Numbered from the stretch's first letter, positions 7,765-16,330 are shown. The stretch is DNA of 64,000 nt from an uncultured Flavobacteriales bacterium (GCA_913063375.1 CAJXXR010000006.1:1-64000), one strand, 5' to 3'. Notes: generated by a model from the letters alone, not told the origin. A program made the numbers and translations.

Positions 7765-9090
7765 ATGGAGATATTGATTAAAGGGGCTCAGTTTATTTTA
7801 AGTTTATCATTCTTGGTCATCTTACATGAATTGGGGCATTTTATTCCAGCCAAACTGTTTAAAACAAGAGTAGAGAAATTCTATCTATTTTTTGACCCAT
7901 ATTTTTCTTTGGTCAAAAAGACAATAGGAGGAACGGAATATGGTATTGGTTGGCTTCCTTTAGGTGGTTATGTGAAAATTTCAGGTATGATAGATGAGTC
8001 TATGGATACCGAGCAAATGAAAAAGGATCCTGAACCATGGGAGTTTAGAAGTAAGCCAGCTTGGCAAAGATTAATCATCATGGTCGGTGGGGTAACTGTA
8101 AATGTAATCCTAGCAATTCTTATTTATGCGATGATTCTATTCACTTGGGGAACTGAGACCGTAGAAACTAAGGATGCAAAATATGGAATTGACGCCTCGG
8201 AATATGCTGAATCTTTCGGATTGAAAGATGGGGATCATATTTTGAAAGTTGATGGTGAATACAACAAGAGTATTCAAGGAATCAACCTCGATTTGGTACT
8301 GGGTGCAAAAAATTTGGAAATTGAGCGTAATGGTGAAAGATTGTCAATTGATGCACCTACGGATCTAACTCAAGTAGTACTCAACGATAAAACGATGGGT
8401 AGATTGGTTTCAATAGCGGTTCCATTTTTTATTGGTGAAATTATTGAAGGTGGATTGGCAGATAAGAATGACCTGAAAAAAGGTGACCGTATGGTTGCTA
8501 TTAATGATTTGTTGACCCTGTCACATACATCTTTTCAAAAGCAAATGACCAATTATGGAGGTCAAGCGATTGCATTAACAATTGAAAGAGATGGAACTCG
8601 ATTGGTGAAAAACATTGTACTTGGGGAAGAAGCAAAACTAGGGATTGTTAGTGATAATAAATTGGGTAAATATTTCAATGTTAAGATTCAGGAATACGGA
8701 TTTTTTGAATCCATTCCTGCTGGTTATGATATGACAGTTGAGAAATTAGGAGCCTATGTAGATCAGATTAAACTAATTGTTAACCCAGAAAATGAAGCTT
8801 ACAAACATTTAGGTGGATTCATCACTATGGGGAAACAGATGTCACCTACTTGGGACTGGTATCGTTTTTGGAATTTTACTGCATTCCTTTCAATTGTATT
8901 AGCCTTTATGAATATCCTACCTATCCCGGCATTAGATGGTGGGCATGTGATGTTCCTATTGTACGAAGTTGTTACTGGTAGAAAACCACATGAGAAGATT
9001 ATGGAATATGCACAGATGGCAGGAATTATTTTCCTTTTAGGTCTGATGTTATTGGCAAATGGAAATGATATTGTAGGCTTGTTTAATTAA
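7765..9090 (+). CDS. rseP: Site-2 intramembrane zinc metalloprotease
   Basis: A 441-residue RseP-type protease that cuts membrane proteins within the inner membrane, in other bacteria anti-sigma factors and signal-peptide remnants. The zinc motif HELGH is at residues 21-25 in the first membrane helix. The third ligand is Asp391 in NILPIPALDGGH. PDZ-like domains occupy about residues 130-330, with four membrane helices in total. It is probably co-transcribed with dxr, a common pairing. A strong terminator follows. Confidence 0.95.
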   Translation: MEILIKGAQFILSLSFLVILHELGHFIPAKLFKTRVEKFYLFFDPYFSLVKKTIGGTEYGIGWLPLGGYVKISGMIDESMDTEQMKKDPEPWEFRSKPAWQRLIIMVGGVTVNVILAILIYAMILFTWGTETVETKDAKYGIDASEYAESFGLKDGDHILKVDGEYNKSIQGINLDLVLGAKNLEIERNGERLSIDAPTDLTQVVLNDKTMGRLVSIAVPFFIGEIIEGGLADKNDLKKGDRMVAINDLLTLSHTSFQKQMTNYGGQAIALTIERDGTRLVKNIVLGEEAKLGIVSDNKLGKYFNVKIQEYGFFESIPAGYDMTVEKLGAYVDQIKLIVNPENEAYKHLGGFITMGKQMSPTWDWYRFWNFTAFLSIVLAFMNILPIPALDGGHVMFLLYEVVTGRKPHEKIMEYAQMAGIIFLLGLMLLANGNDIVGLFN

Positions 9091-9110
9091 AATAAATAGG
9101 TCATAAAATA

Positions 9111-9147
9111 AAATAAGCCTCCTGTGACCCAGGAGGCTTATTTTTTT
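9111..9147 (+). terminator. Rho-independent terminator after rseP
   Basis: Perfect 14-bp arms AAATAAGCCTCCTG (9111..9124) and CAGGAGGCTTATTT (9130..9143), with a 5-nt loop and a T7 run to 9147. Confidence 0.92.
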
Positions 9148-9159
9148 AATAAAAATGCC

Positions 9160-9167
9160 TATTTTTG
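9160..9167 (+). promoter_or_regulatory. Putative -7 element of the ALDH7 gene
   Basis: TATTTTTG fits TAnnTTTG, 35 bp upstream of the ATG at 9203 and just after the rseP terminator. An in-frame ATG at 9155 overlaps it and is therefore unlikely as a start. Confidence 0.4.
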
Positions 9168-9202
9168 TTGAAAATTTAACGAACACAAAAAATACTCTCC
9201 AT

Positions 9203-10744
9203 ATGGATCAGTTTGGAATTCAAGAGGCGTTAAAGACGCTAAAGCTTCAGAATGAGAATGCGGGAACATCAACCGGTCAAAATTGGTTGTCTTCTGGTAA
9301 TGAATTTGTTTCTTCTTTTTCACCTGTTGACGGTACTTTAATTGGTAAAGTAGCGGTAACAACAAAAGAGGAATATGAAGAAGTTCTAAGTAATGCTACA
9401 ACTGCATTTAAGGATTGGAGAATGATGCCTGCTCCACAACGTGGAGAAATCGTTCGTCAGTTTGGAGAAAAGTTACGTTTATATAAAGATGCCTTAGGGA
9501 GATTGGTTTCTTATGAAATGGGTAAATCTCTTCAAGAAGGTTTTGGTGAGGTTCAAGAAATGATCGATATCTGTGACTTTGCAGTTGGGTTATCAAGACA
9601 ATTGAATGGTATAACTCTTCATTCTGAACGTCCATTACATAGAATGTATGACCAATACCACCCACTAGGAGTTGTTGGAATTATAAGTGCATTTAATTTT
9701 CCAGTAGCTGTTTGGGCATGGAATACTGCCTTGGCTTGGATTTGTGGTGATGTTTGTGTGTGGAAGCCATCTGAAAAAGCACCTATGTGTGGGGTTGCCT
9801 GTCAGAATATTATGGTAGAAGTTTTAAAAGATAACAACTTACCAGAAGGGATTTGTAGTTTAATCAACGGTGATTACAAAGTAGGTGAATGGATGACTCA
9901 AGATACAAGAGTACCATTGATCTCTGCTACAGGTTCTACTAGAATGGGAAGGATTGTAGGAGCAACTGTTGCTGGAAGATTCGGGAAATCTATTCTTGAA
10001 TTAGGTGGAAACAATGCTATTATCGTAACGCCAGACGCAGATATTGATATGACCGTTGTAGGGAGTGTATTTGGAGCTGTGGGAACTGCAGGGCAAAGAT
10101 GTACATCTACGCGTAGATTGATTATCCACGATAGCCTTTATGAAGATGTAAAGCAAAAATTAGCGAGTGCCTATACGCAATTGCAAATAGGTAATCCTTT
10201 GAATGAAGAGAATCATGTAGGTCCTCTTATTGATAAAGATGCAGTAGCAATGTATGAGAACTCAATTGCTATGGCTCAAAAAGAAGGTGGAAATATTATT
10301 GTTGAAGGTGGAGTGCTTCAAGGAGAAGGATTTGAAAGTGGTTGTTATGTAAAACCATGTATCATTGAGGCTAAGAATCATTTCGAAATAGTTCAACATG
10401 AGACCTTCGCGCCAATCTTGTATTTGATGAAATACAGTGAGCTTGAAGAGGCTATCGCTATGCAAAATGATGTACCTCAGGGGCTGTCATCTGCAATTAT
10501 GACTACTAACCTTAGAGAAGCGGAAAGATTCCTTTCTCACCAGGGAAGTGATTGTGGTATTGCCAATGTAAATATCGGTACTTCTGGTGCTGAGATTGGG
10601 GGTGCTTTTGGTGGTGAAAAAGAAACTGGAGGTGGGCGTGAGTCTGGTTCTGATGCTTGGAAAGCATATATGAGACGCCAAACCAACACAATCAATTATT
10701 CTACGGTATTGCCGTTGGCACAAGGAATCAAGTTTGAACTATAG
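9203..10744 (+). CDS. ALDH7-type aldehyde dehydrogenase (alpha-aminoadipic semialdehyde / piperideine-6-carboxylate dehydrogenase)
   Basis: A 513-residue NAD-dependent dehydrogenase of the ALDH7 (antiquitin) family, which oxidises alpha-aminoadipate semialdehyde in lysine breakdown. The catalytic Cys is Cys300 (GTAGQRCTSTRR) and the general base Glu266 (LELGGNN). The C-terminal third has the subfamily marks INYSTVLPLAQGIKFEL and SGAEIGGAFGGEKETGGGR. The start at 9203 (MDQFGIQEAL) was chosen because the longer form begins inside a promoter-like element. Glutaryl-CoA dehydrogenase lies 2 kb downstream, consistent with but not proof of a lysine role. Confidence 0.88.
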   Translation: MDQFGIQEALKTLKLQNENAGTSTGQNWLSSGNEFVSSFSPVDGTLIGKVAVTTKEEYEEVLSNATTAFKDWRMMPAPQRGEIVRQFGEKLRLYKDALGRLVSYEMGKSLQEGFGEVQEMIDICDFAVGLSRQLNGITLHSERPLHRMYDQYHPLGVVGIISAFNFPVAVWAWNTALAWICGDVCVWKPSEKAPMCGVACQNIMVEVLKDNNLPEGICSLINGDYKVGEWMTQDTRVPLISATGSTRMGRIVGATVAGRFGKSILELGGNNAIIVTPDADIDMTVVGSVFGAVGTAGQRCTSTRRLIIHDSLYEDVKQKLASAYTQLQIGNPLNEENHVGPLIDKDAVAMYENSIAMAQKEGGNIIVEGGVLQGEGFESGCYVKPCIIEAKNHFEIVQHETFAPILYLMKYSELEEAIAMQNDVPQGLSSAIMTTNLREAERFLSHQGSDCGIANVNIGTSGAEIGGAFGGEKETGGGRESGSDAWKAYMRRQTNTINYSTVLPLAQGIKFEL

Positions 10745-10764
10745 TTAGAACTTGAATAAAATTG

Positions 10765-10800
10765 AAAAGGGATGCATATACTATATGCATCCCTTTTTTT
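10765..10800. terminator. Bidirectional terminator between convergent genes
   Basis: A perfect palindrome from 10765 to 10797 centred on C10781, with arms AAAAGGGATGCATATA and TATATGCATCCCTTTT, followed by more Ts to 10800. It serves the ALDH7 gene on the plus strand. Read on the minus strand it also ends in a T4 run, just past the stop of the facing gene. Confidence 0.88.
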
Positions 10801-11632
10801 ATTTAATAATTAGCTTTTCTACATACTTTTCATTCCCCTTAGTCAGGAAAAGTAAATAGTTCCCTGTTGGTAGGTCTATTTGATTAGTGAATTCATGAAA
10901 GCCTGTTTCTAGTCGTTTATTTAAAAGATCTATATTTTGCCTTCCATTGATATCTACTACCTGAATTTTCACATCAGACTCTTCAGTTAAGAAAAAGCGA
11001 ATGTTTAGCATTTCCGAACTGGGGTTGGGTAGAATAGATAATTGTAAGGTTTCATTCAATTCTGCCAATCCAATATTTTCAAGTACCGTAATTGGTAAAT
11101 TGGAGAAGCCGATAATATCTCCAGAACTAGTAGTGTTATTATTACTGAAGTTAGCTGCCACATATACAGTAGCTTCACCAATAAAATCTATAGGTGGGGT
11201 CCATTGGAAAGTCCAACTTATAGTATCTGTATTTGTAAAAGTCCCTGATGAGGTATGTGTTGCGAAAAATTGATCCACGATTTGCGCGCCAGTAGTACTT
11301 GTAGCATAGGTCCCTAATTTGCTATTATCACTATCCTTTTCAACAGTGGCTTGAAATCCCATCCTAGAATGTGCACCGGTAAGGGTTACCTTAATATCAT
11401 AAAGTAATCCTTGTACAATATCTCCTTCTGGTAATACTTCTATAGAAATGGTTTGGTTAGAAATCACTCCAGTGTTTCCATGGCAAGCAGCATCATTACA
11501 ACTAGATATATCGCCTGGAGATCCAGTAGATCCAGCAGGGGCTCCATCAGATTCTACAAAGAATGTGAAACCAAAGATACTTAACAAGATAAAGGAAAAT
11601 AGAATAAGGGTATAGGGTATATTTTTTTTCAT
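10799..11632 (-). CDS. T9SS-secreted choice-of-anchor V-like protein with Cx4CH motif
   Basis: A 277-residue exported protein. A signal peptide or membrane segment covers about residues 1-26, followed by GAPAGSTGSPGD and C45-NDAA-C50-H51, where the family usually has a CxxCH. A beta-rich, Reeler-like domain (about 55-190) follows, then a T9SS type A sorting domain (about 195-277, with LPNPSSE and PTGNYLLFLTKG). It should be moved to the surface by the T9SS. Cx4CH can bind haem c in some multihaem cytochromes, so a single haem is possible but unproven. It is a close paralogue of the neighbour at 11804..12640. Function unknown. Confidence 0.75.
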   Translation of the reverse strand: MKKNIPYTLILFSFILLSIFGFTFFVESDGAPAGSTGSPGDISSCNDAACHGNTGVISNQTISIEVLPEGDIVQGLLYDIKVTLTGAHSRMGFQATVEKDSDNSKLGTYATSTTGAQIVDQFFATHTSSGTFTNTDTISWTFQWTPPIDFIGEATVYVAANFSNNNTTSSGDIIGFSNLPITVLENIGLAELNETLQLSILPNPSSEMLNIRFFLTEESDVKIQVVDINGRQNIDLLNKRLETGFHEFTNQIDLPTGNYLLFLTKGNEKYVEKLIIK

Positions 11633-11680
11633 ATCTGTGGTATTAAAATGATTATTGAAATATTATAAATAACTGTAAAT

Positions 11681-11711
11681 CAAAGATATAAAATTATTAA
11701 CCGAATAGCAA
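11681..11711 (-). promoter_or_regulatory. Putative promoter of the Cx4CH cargo gene
   Basis: On the minus strand TTG (11711..11709), 20 bp of spacer and TATCTTTG (11688..11681) fit the Bacteroidota -33/-7 pattern. The ATG is about 48 bp downstream at 11632. Confidence 0.55.
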
Positions 11712-11735
11712 TTGATGATTTTGAACCGTCGGAAA

Positions 11736-11775
11736 TTAAAAACGCCCATTGCAGATCTGCAATGGGCGTTTTTAA
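11736..11775 (-). terminator. Terminator: 40-bp perfect palindrome
   Basis: The whole 40 bp from 11736 to 11775 is a perfect palindrome centred between 11755 and 11756 (core GCAGATCTGC), with T-rich ends on both strands. It lies about 30 bp after the stop of the minus-strand gene at 11804. It also sits upstream of the next minus-strand gene and so separates the two paralogues. Confidence 0.85.
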
Positions 11776-11803
11776 AGTTTAAGTTTAGGTGTTAGGGATG
11801 ACT

Positions 11804-12640
11804 TTATTGAATAATCAATTTATTCACCAATTGCTCATTACCTTTTTGAAGGGTAATAAGATAAGTTCCAGTAGGTAGATCTAGGTCTGAAGAAATGCTA
11901 TGTGCTCCAGCTTCCATGTGTTGGTTGGCTAAAACTTGTGCATGTCTACCATTCATGTCTACAATTTGGATTTTTATATCGGCATTCTCAGCCAATTCAA
12001 AATTCACTTGAACATTTTCAGAAGTTGGATTAGGGAAGATGGTTAAATCCAATTCTTGGGCAAGCTCATTTAGATTAAGATTTTCTGTAATAGTAAATGA
12101 CTCAGAAGCTGTAACCGTAACGTCATTCGTATTTTCACCATCGTTGTTACTGAATAAACTAGCTACATAAATAGTAGCATCCCCACTAAAACTCGTTGGG
12201 GCAGTCCATTGGTAACTCCATGATGTTTCACCATTCATAGTGGTAGTTCCAGTACCAATATGAGTGGCATAAAAATTATTTTTAATTTGCATATTGGAAC
12301 CCATCGTCCCAAATGTTCCGATCTTAGAATGGTCAGCATTCGACTCTACAGTAGATTCAAATCCGATTTTTTGGTGCCCTGGCCCATTTGCCGAAACTTT
12401 AATTTCATAGGTTTGGCCACCAATTACAGTTGAATCCATGTCAACTATTTCAATGGTGATACTCTGGTCAGTAGCTGCTGGACCATTTTGATGACATCCA
12501 GTACAAGTATTACCATTGTCTCCTGTAGATCCAGTTTTTCCTATTGGAGCTCCATTTCCGAAAAATAAAGCAGATGAACTAACTATTAGTCCTAGCCCAA
12601 TTAAAAAAGTTGAGCGAAGTAAAAATCGATGTGTATTCAT
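11804..12640 (-). CDS. T9SS-secreted choice-of-anchor V-like protein with CxxCH motif
   Basis: A 278-residue paralogue of the downstream gene. The start at 12640 (MNTHRFLLRS) directly precedes the signal peptide; an ATG 17 codons upstream adds a polar leader. After the signal comes GAPIGKTGSTGD and C46-TG-C49-H50, a canonical haem c attachment motif. A beta-sandwich domain (about 55-195) and a T9SS type A tail (FPNPTSENVQVNF, PTGTYLITLQKGNEQLVNKLIIQ) follow. The order signal, CxxCH, beta domain, sorting domain suggests a surface protein that might carry one haem. An independent terminator lies downstream. Confidence 0.78.
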   Translation of the reverse strand: MNTHRFLLRSTFLIGLGLIVSSSALFFGNGAPIGKTGSTGDNGNTCTGCHQNGPAATDQSITIEIVDMDSTVIGGQTYEIKVSANGPGHQKIGFESTVESNADHSKIGTFGTMGSNMQIKNNFYATHIGTGTTTMNGETSWSYQWTAPTSFSGDATIYVASLFSNNDGENTNDVTVTASESFTITENLNLNELAQELDLTIFPNPTSENVQVNFELAENADIKIQIVDMNGRHAQVLANQHMEAGAHSISSDLDLPTGTYLITLQKGNEQLVNKLIIQ

Positions 12641-12692
12641 GAATGGTGATTTGGGATTGTAAAATTGAAACGAATTAGAAAGCTTGTGCAAA

Positions 12693-12700
12693 CAAATATA
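12693..12700 (-). promoter_or_regulatory. Putative -7 element of the CxxCH cargo gene
   Basis: CAAATATA on the plus strand reads TATATTTG on the minus strand, matching TAnnTTTG about 52 bp before the ATG at 12640. No clear -33 TTG was seen. Confidence 0.35.
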
Positions 12701-12761
12701 TGTAAAAATAGATTATGAAAGTACTGCTTGTTAAATTAATAGATCAGATCGGTTTTTTTGT

Positions 12762-12769
12762 TATTTTTG
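12762..12769 (+). promoter_or_regulatory. Putative -7 element of gcdH
   Basis: TATTTTTG matches TAnnTTTG, 37 bp before the ATG at 12807. No -33 element is obvious. Confidence 0.38.
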
Positions 12770-12806
12770 TTAAGCTGCCTACTAATTAACCTAAATATAA
12801 AATATA

Positions 12807-13988
12807 ATGGCTACAGATTTGTTTCAGGCTCCGGATTATTACCAACTGGATGAACTGTTAACTGAAGAACAAAAAATGGTAAGAGATGCGGCTCGTGAGT
12901 GGGTCAAAAAAGAAATCTCTCCCATTATTGAAGAATATTGCCAAAAGGCTGAATTCCCCCAACAAGTAAAAAGTGGTTTGGGTGAAATTGGAGCCTTTGG
13001 TCCATATATCCCAGAAGAGTACGGTGGAGCCGGTTTAGATCAAATTTCTTATGGTCTTATCATGCAAGAATTGGAAAGGGGTGATTCTGGAATCCGTTCC
13101 ACAGCTTCTGTTCAATCATCCTTAGTGATGTATCCAATTTGGAAATTCGGAACGGAAGACCAACGTAAGAAATTCTTACCAAAGTTAGCTACAGGAGAAT
13201 TCTTAGGTTGCTTTGGATTGACTGAACCCAATCATGGGTCCAATCCAGGAGGTATGGAAACCCATTTTAAAGATATGGGAGACCACTACCTATTAAACGG
13301 TGCTAAAATGTGGATTTCCAATGCCCCTTATGCAGATGTAGCGGTGGTATGGGCGAAAAACGAAGAAGGAAGAATTCATGGCCTTTTAGTGGAACGTGGA
13401 ATGGAAGGTTTTACAACTCCTGAGACACACAATAAATGGTCCTTAAGAGCTTCAGCAACTGGAGAGCTTGTTTTTGATAACGTAAAAGTTCCAAAAGAAA
13501 ATTTATTAACAGGTAAAAGTGGGCTTGGTGCTCCATTGATGTGCTTAGATTCTGCAAGATTTGGAATCGCTTGGGGAGCGATTGGAGCTGCAATGGATGC
13601 GTACGATACTGCTTTGAGATATTCAAAGGAGAGAATACAATTTGGAAAACCTATTGGAGGCTTCCAATTACAGCAGAAAAAATTAGCCGAGATGATTACC
13701 GAGATTACTAAGGCGCAATTATTGACTTGGCGTTTAGGTGTATTAAGGGACGAAGGAAGAGCAACCACAGCTCAAATTTCTATGGCGAAAAGAAATAATG
13801 TAGACATGGCGCTTACAATTGTAAGAGATGCAAGACAGATGTTAGGTGGTATGGGGATTACAGGGGAGTACTCAATAATGCGACATATGATGAACCTAGA
13901 ATCAGTAGTTACTTATGAAGGAACGCATGATATACATTTATTGATTACCGGATTCGATATTACGGGTATTAGCGCATTTAAAAGCTAA
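12807..13988 (+). CDS. gcdH: Glutaryl-CoA dehydrogenase
   Basis: A 393-residue FAD acyl-CoA dehydrogenase of the GCDH type, which oxidises and decarboxylates glutaryl-CoA to crotonyl-CoA in lysine and tryptophan breakdown. The catalytic base is Glu371 in TYEGTHDIH, the position expected from human GCDH. The subfamily motif LTEPNHGSNPGGMET (about residues 137-151) and an Arg in SGIRSTASVQSSL for the glutaryl carboxylate are present. It is a monocistronic unit with its own terminator. The ALDH7 gene 2 kb upstream may belong to the same catabolic route. Confidence 0.92.
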   Translation: MATDLFQAPDYYQLDELLTEEQKMVRDAAREWVKKEISPIIEEYCQKAEFPQQVKSGLGEIGAFGPYIPEEYGGAGLDQISYGLIMQELERGDSGIRSTASVQSSLVMYPIWKFGTEDQRKKFLPKLATGEFLGCFGLTEPNHGSNPGGMETHFKDMGDHYLLNGAKMWISNAPYADVAVVWAKNEEGRIHGLLVERGMEGFTTPETHNKWSLRASATGELVFDNVKVPKENLLTGKSGLGAPLMCLDSARFGIAWGAIGAAMDAYDTALRYSKERIQFGKPIGGFQLQQKKLAEMITEITKAQLLTWRLGVLRDEGRATTAQISMAKRNNVDMALTIVRDARQMLGGMGITGEYSIMRHMMNLESVVTYEGTHDIHLLITGFDITGISAFKS

Positions 13989-14009
13989 TAAGAACAAATT
14001 TGTAACATT

Positions 14010-14039
14010 AAAAGCCACTCATATTGAGTGGCTTTTTTT
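14010..14039 (+). terminator. Rho-independent terminator after gcdH
   Basis: AAAGCCACTCA (14011..14021) and TGAGTGGCTTT (14025..14035) form an 11-bp stem with a 3-nt loop, followed by Ts to 14039. Confidence 0.85.
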
Positions 14040-14046
14040 ATATTTG
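14039..14046 (+). promoter_or_regulatory. Putative -7 element of the 14066 gene
   Basis: TATATTTG begins at the last T of the preceding terminator and lies 19 bp before the ATG at 14066, so terminator and promoter abut. Confidence 0.38.
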
Positions 14047-14065
14047 ATATAATAATTATAAGATA

Positions 14066-14728
14066 ATGAGGTCTTTACTTTTGTTTTTTTTTCTAATTTG
14101 TTTCTTGACGAGTGTCTCTGCTCAAATTGTTGAGCCATTCGTTGGTGTGCCTCATGAATATTTAGCAGTGCCTTTTTCCAAAAATATTGCAGGAAAAAGA
14201 ACGGAAGCAGCTAAAAAGAAAAAGAAATATATTCAGTTTTTTCTGGATGGTGCAATGACTCAGTTCTATAATTTGAATGATGAAATTGATGCTAATTTTT
14301 TCAGCCAGGGAGTTAGTGCGAGATTACACATATTGTCAAAGTACAAAGTGCATACAGAATTGGGTTTCAATTATTATATTCCAGTACCCTATAGAAGAAA
14401 TTTGTCCAATGTTGATATTCGGAAAGGATTAGAAACTAATTATGGCTTTCATATTATCGAAAATTATTTCTTTAAAGTGAAAAAGGACCTGTTCTACCTG
14501 TCTCAAGGCTTTGTATTGCAATTTCAAAAATTGGATTTTGGATCTGGGAAAAATGCATCCTTATTAAATACCGAAAACGTAATTCCCTATTATGCATTAG
14601 GGGTAGGAGCCCATTTCCATAAGGCATTCTTTTTTGAGGCTAGGTATCTCTATGATTTTAATAAGAAAAAGGCCATCACCCTAAATATTGGATACCGATT
14701 GAATGTTAAAATTAGAATTAGAAAATAG
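14066..14728 (+). CDS. Predicted outer-membrane protein, unknown (first of three)
   Basis: A 220-residue protein with a clear signal peptide ending VSAQ at residue 20, then a basic stretch (EAAKKKKKY, about residues 48-56) and alternating hydrophobic/aromatic strands (FFLDGAMTQF, VHTELGFNYYIPV, NVIPYYALGVGAHFH). It ends in a strand-like segment, AITLNIGYRLNVKIRI, as in small beta-barrels of the outer membrane. I do not recognise a named family. The next gene begins on the base after its stop, so the two are translationally linked. Confidence 0.6.
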   Translation: MRSLLLFFFLICFLTSVSAQIVEPFVGVPHEYLAVPFSKNIAGKRTEAAKKKKKYIQFFLDGAMTQFYNLNDEIDANFFSQGVSARLHILSKYKVHTELGFNYYIPVPYRRNLSNVDIRKGLETNYGFHIIENYFFKVKKDLFYLSQGFVLQFQKLDFGSGKNASLLNTENVIPYYALGVGAHFHKAFFFEARYLYDFNKKKAITLNIGYRLNVKIRIRK

Positions 14729-15433
14729 ATGAAAAGCTTATTGTCCATACTGCTGTTTATGATTTTTGGGGCCTGCATTGCGCAGAAAGCCTATAAAGGT
14801 AAGCGGACAAACTATTTGCCTAAAAGTTACCGGGGAGGGTCTTTAATGTGGTTGGAGATTGGGCCTAGCATGGTTTTCGCAAATGTAATAGATAAGGCCT
14901 CCATTTCTGCTAAGGCAAAGCCAGCTTATGGATTTGGAATGCGCTCAAAGCAATTGATAAATCGGGAAACATATACTTATATTAATGTTAGCTTATTTTC
15001 AACTGAACCTAAAGAAGTGAGCTTGGATATTGCCGGGCATGAACGTTTGAAAGAAACCTTTAGTTTCGTTAATATAAATGCTGGAATTAGTTTTTATATG
15101 ATTGGAAATGATAAGTCGAAGTTTGCTTTTGCGCCCATTGCATTTGGATTAGGTATAATGAGTTACAATTATAATTATGACTTTAGCAAGCCCTCTGTAG
15201 AAGATGGGAATATAGTAGGAATCAATTTTGGAATTAGTTCAGAAAGTTCGATTCATTTTAAATTTGAAAAATTTTACCTCTTTATGGAAGGGGAATTCTT
15301 TTCTTCCTTATCAAATGGGGCGGTATTTCACTACCTAGATCCTAGTATTGGATACTTGCCTAGCTTTAAAGATGAATATAAGCCAAACTGGTACGCAGCG
15401 ATGTTGCATATAGGAGTTCGGTATAACTTATAA
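14729..15433 (+). CDS. Predicted outer-membrane protein, unknown (second of three)
   Basis: A 234-residue exported protein starting directly after the preceding stop. The N-terminus MKSLLSILLFMIFGACIAQ can be read either as a signal peptidase I signal cut after IAQ or as a lipobox with Cys16. The rest alternates hydrophobic and polar residues with many aromatic girdle residues, and it ends MLHIGVRYNL, a typical last barrel strand. It is a likely barrel partner of its neighbours. No named domain recognised. Confidence 0.6.
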   Translation: MKSLLSILLFMIFGACIAQKAYKGKRTNYLPKSYRGGSLMWLEIGPSMVFANVIDKASISAKAKPAYGFGMRSKQLINRETYTYINVSLFSTEPKEVSLDIAGHERLKETFSFVNINAGISFYMIGNDKSKFAFAPIAFGLGIMSYNYNYDFSKPSVEDGNIVGINFGISSESSIHFKFEKFYLFMEGEFFSSLSNGAVFHYLDPSIGYLPSFKDEYKPNWYAAMLHIGVRYNL

Positions 15434-15498
15434 TTATTATGATATTCCCATTGAATTTCATAGTTTTATCTCTTGTATTGAAATCTTATAATGTTGCT

Positions 15499-16221
15499 AT
15501 GTTGAAAAACAAAATTTTAATTTTATTTACGGTCCTTTTAGCTAGTTCATATATCGCTGAAGCGCAGATTAAGTCCTACGGATATGGAGGTCGAAATAGT
15601 GCGGCTTCGGGTGGTTTAGGTCAACATACCGAGAACCAATGGATATTAGGTGTTGGTTTTTTTAAAGCTACAGATGATTACGGTCCATTCTTAGATTTTA
15701 GTACAGCTTCCGAAAATGGAATTTATGGTTTTGTCGGAAGGACTAGTGGGAGAAAAGCATGGTGGCATGTTCAGGTAATGCACAAGAATTTTGAAGAGAG
15801 AAATGTAATTTTAGGCTATTCAGATTCTTCACCAATTGTTGCTAAGTTGTCTGGAAACGAATGGAATGTTTCATTTGTTGCAAACAGACATATTTTGGGG
15901 AATAACTATAGTACATTTTCTTTATATGGTTTTGCTGGGGCTGGATTAGCCTTTATTACCAATAATTTAGAGGAAAATCCATATGAAGATACAGAAGATA
16001 GTGTTTTTGGAAGTTCTCCTCTAGGATTAGGCTTTCAAGTTATGCCTGCAACGGGTGTAAGGGTGTTTATTGAATATGATTTCCTAATTTACGATTCAAA
16101 TCCTGCAAATAATGTTTCCGTTGGGATTAATGGAGGACCAAGTACACAACCAAGTGGAGGCCAGGAGGGTGAGCAATTATCCATGGCTGGTTTAAGATTT
16201 GGAGCTAGTATTTTCCTATAA
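15499..16221 (+). CDS. Predicted outer-membrane protein, unknown (third of three)
   Basis: The start at 15499 gives a standard signal peptide, MLKNKILILFTVLLASSYIAEAQ. An ATG at 15439, six bases after the preceding stop, is in frame and would add 20 residues. The mature ~217-residue part is Gly-rich (GYGGRNSAASGGLGQ), with barrel-like strands and an acidic loop near residues 153-165. It ends AGLRFGASIFL. It likely forms an operon with the two preceding envelope genes and stops at a strong terminator. Function unknown. Confidence 0.6.
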   Translation: MLKNKILILFTVLLASSYIAEAQIKSYGYGGRNSAASGGLGQHTENQWILGVGFFKATDDYGPFLDFSTASENGIYGFVGRTSGRKAWWHVQVMHKNFEERNVILGYSDSSPIVAKLSGNEWNVSFVANRHILGNNYSTFSLYGFAGAGLAFITNNLEENPYEDTEDSVFGSSPLGLGFQVMPATGVRVFIEYDFLIYDSNPANNVSVGINGGPSTQPSGGQEGEQLSMAGLRFGASIFL

Positions 16222-16250
16222 GGAAACCAGAATATATTTATCAAGAATTG

Positions 16251-16288
16251 AAATAGCATTACTAGTTTTAGTAATGCTATTTTATTTT
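16251..16288 (+). terminator. Rho-independent terminator after the three barrel genes
   Basis: AAATAGCATTACTA (16251..16264) pairs perfectly with TAGTAATGCTATTT (16269..16282) over a GTTT loop, followed by a T-rich tail. Confidence 0.85.
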
Positions 16289-16295
16289 ACCTTTG
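16288..16295 (+). promoter_or_regulatory. Putative -7 element of the DUF819 gene
   Basis: TACCTTTG matches TAnnTTTG exactly, immediately after the preceding terminator and 35 bp before the ATG at 16331. Confidence 0.5.
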
Positions 16296-16330
16296 ATTTT
16301 TTAATTCGTGTAATTTTCAAACTGATAGAA

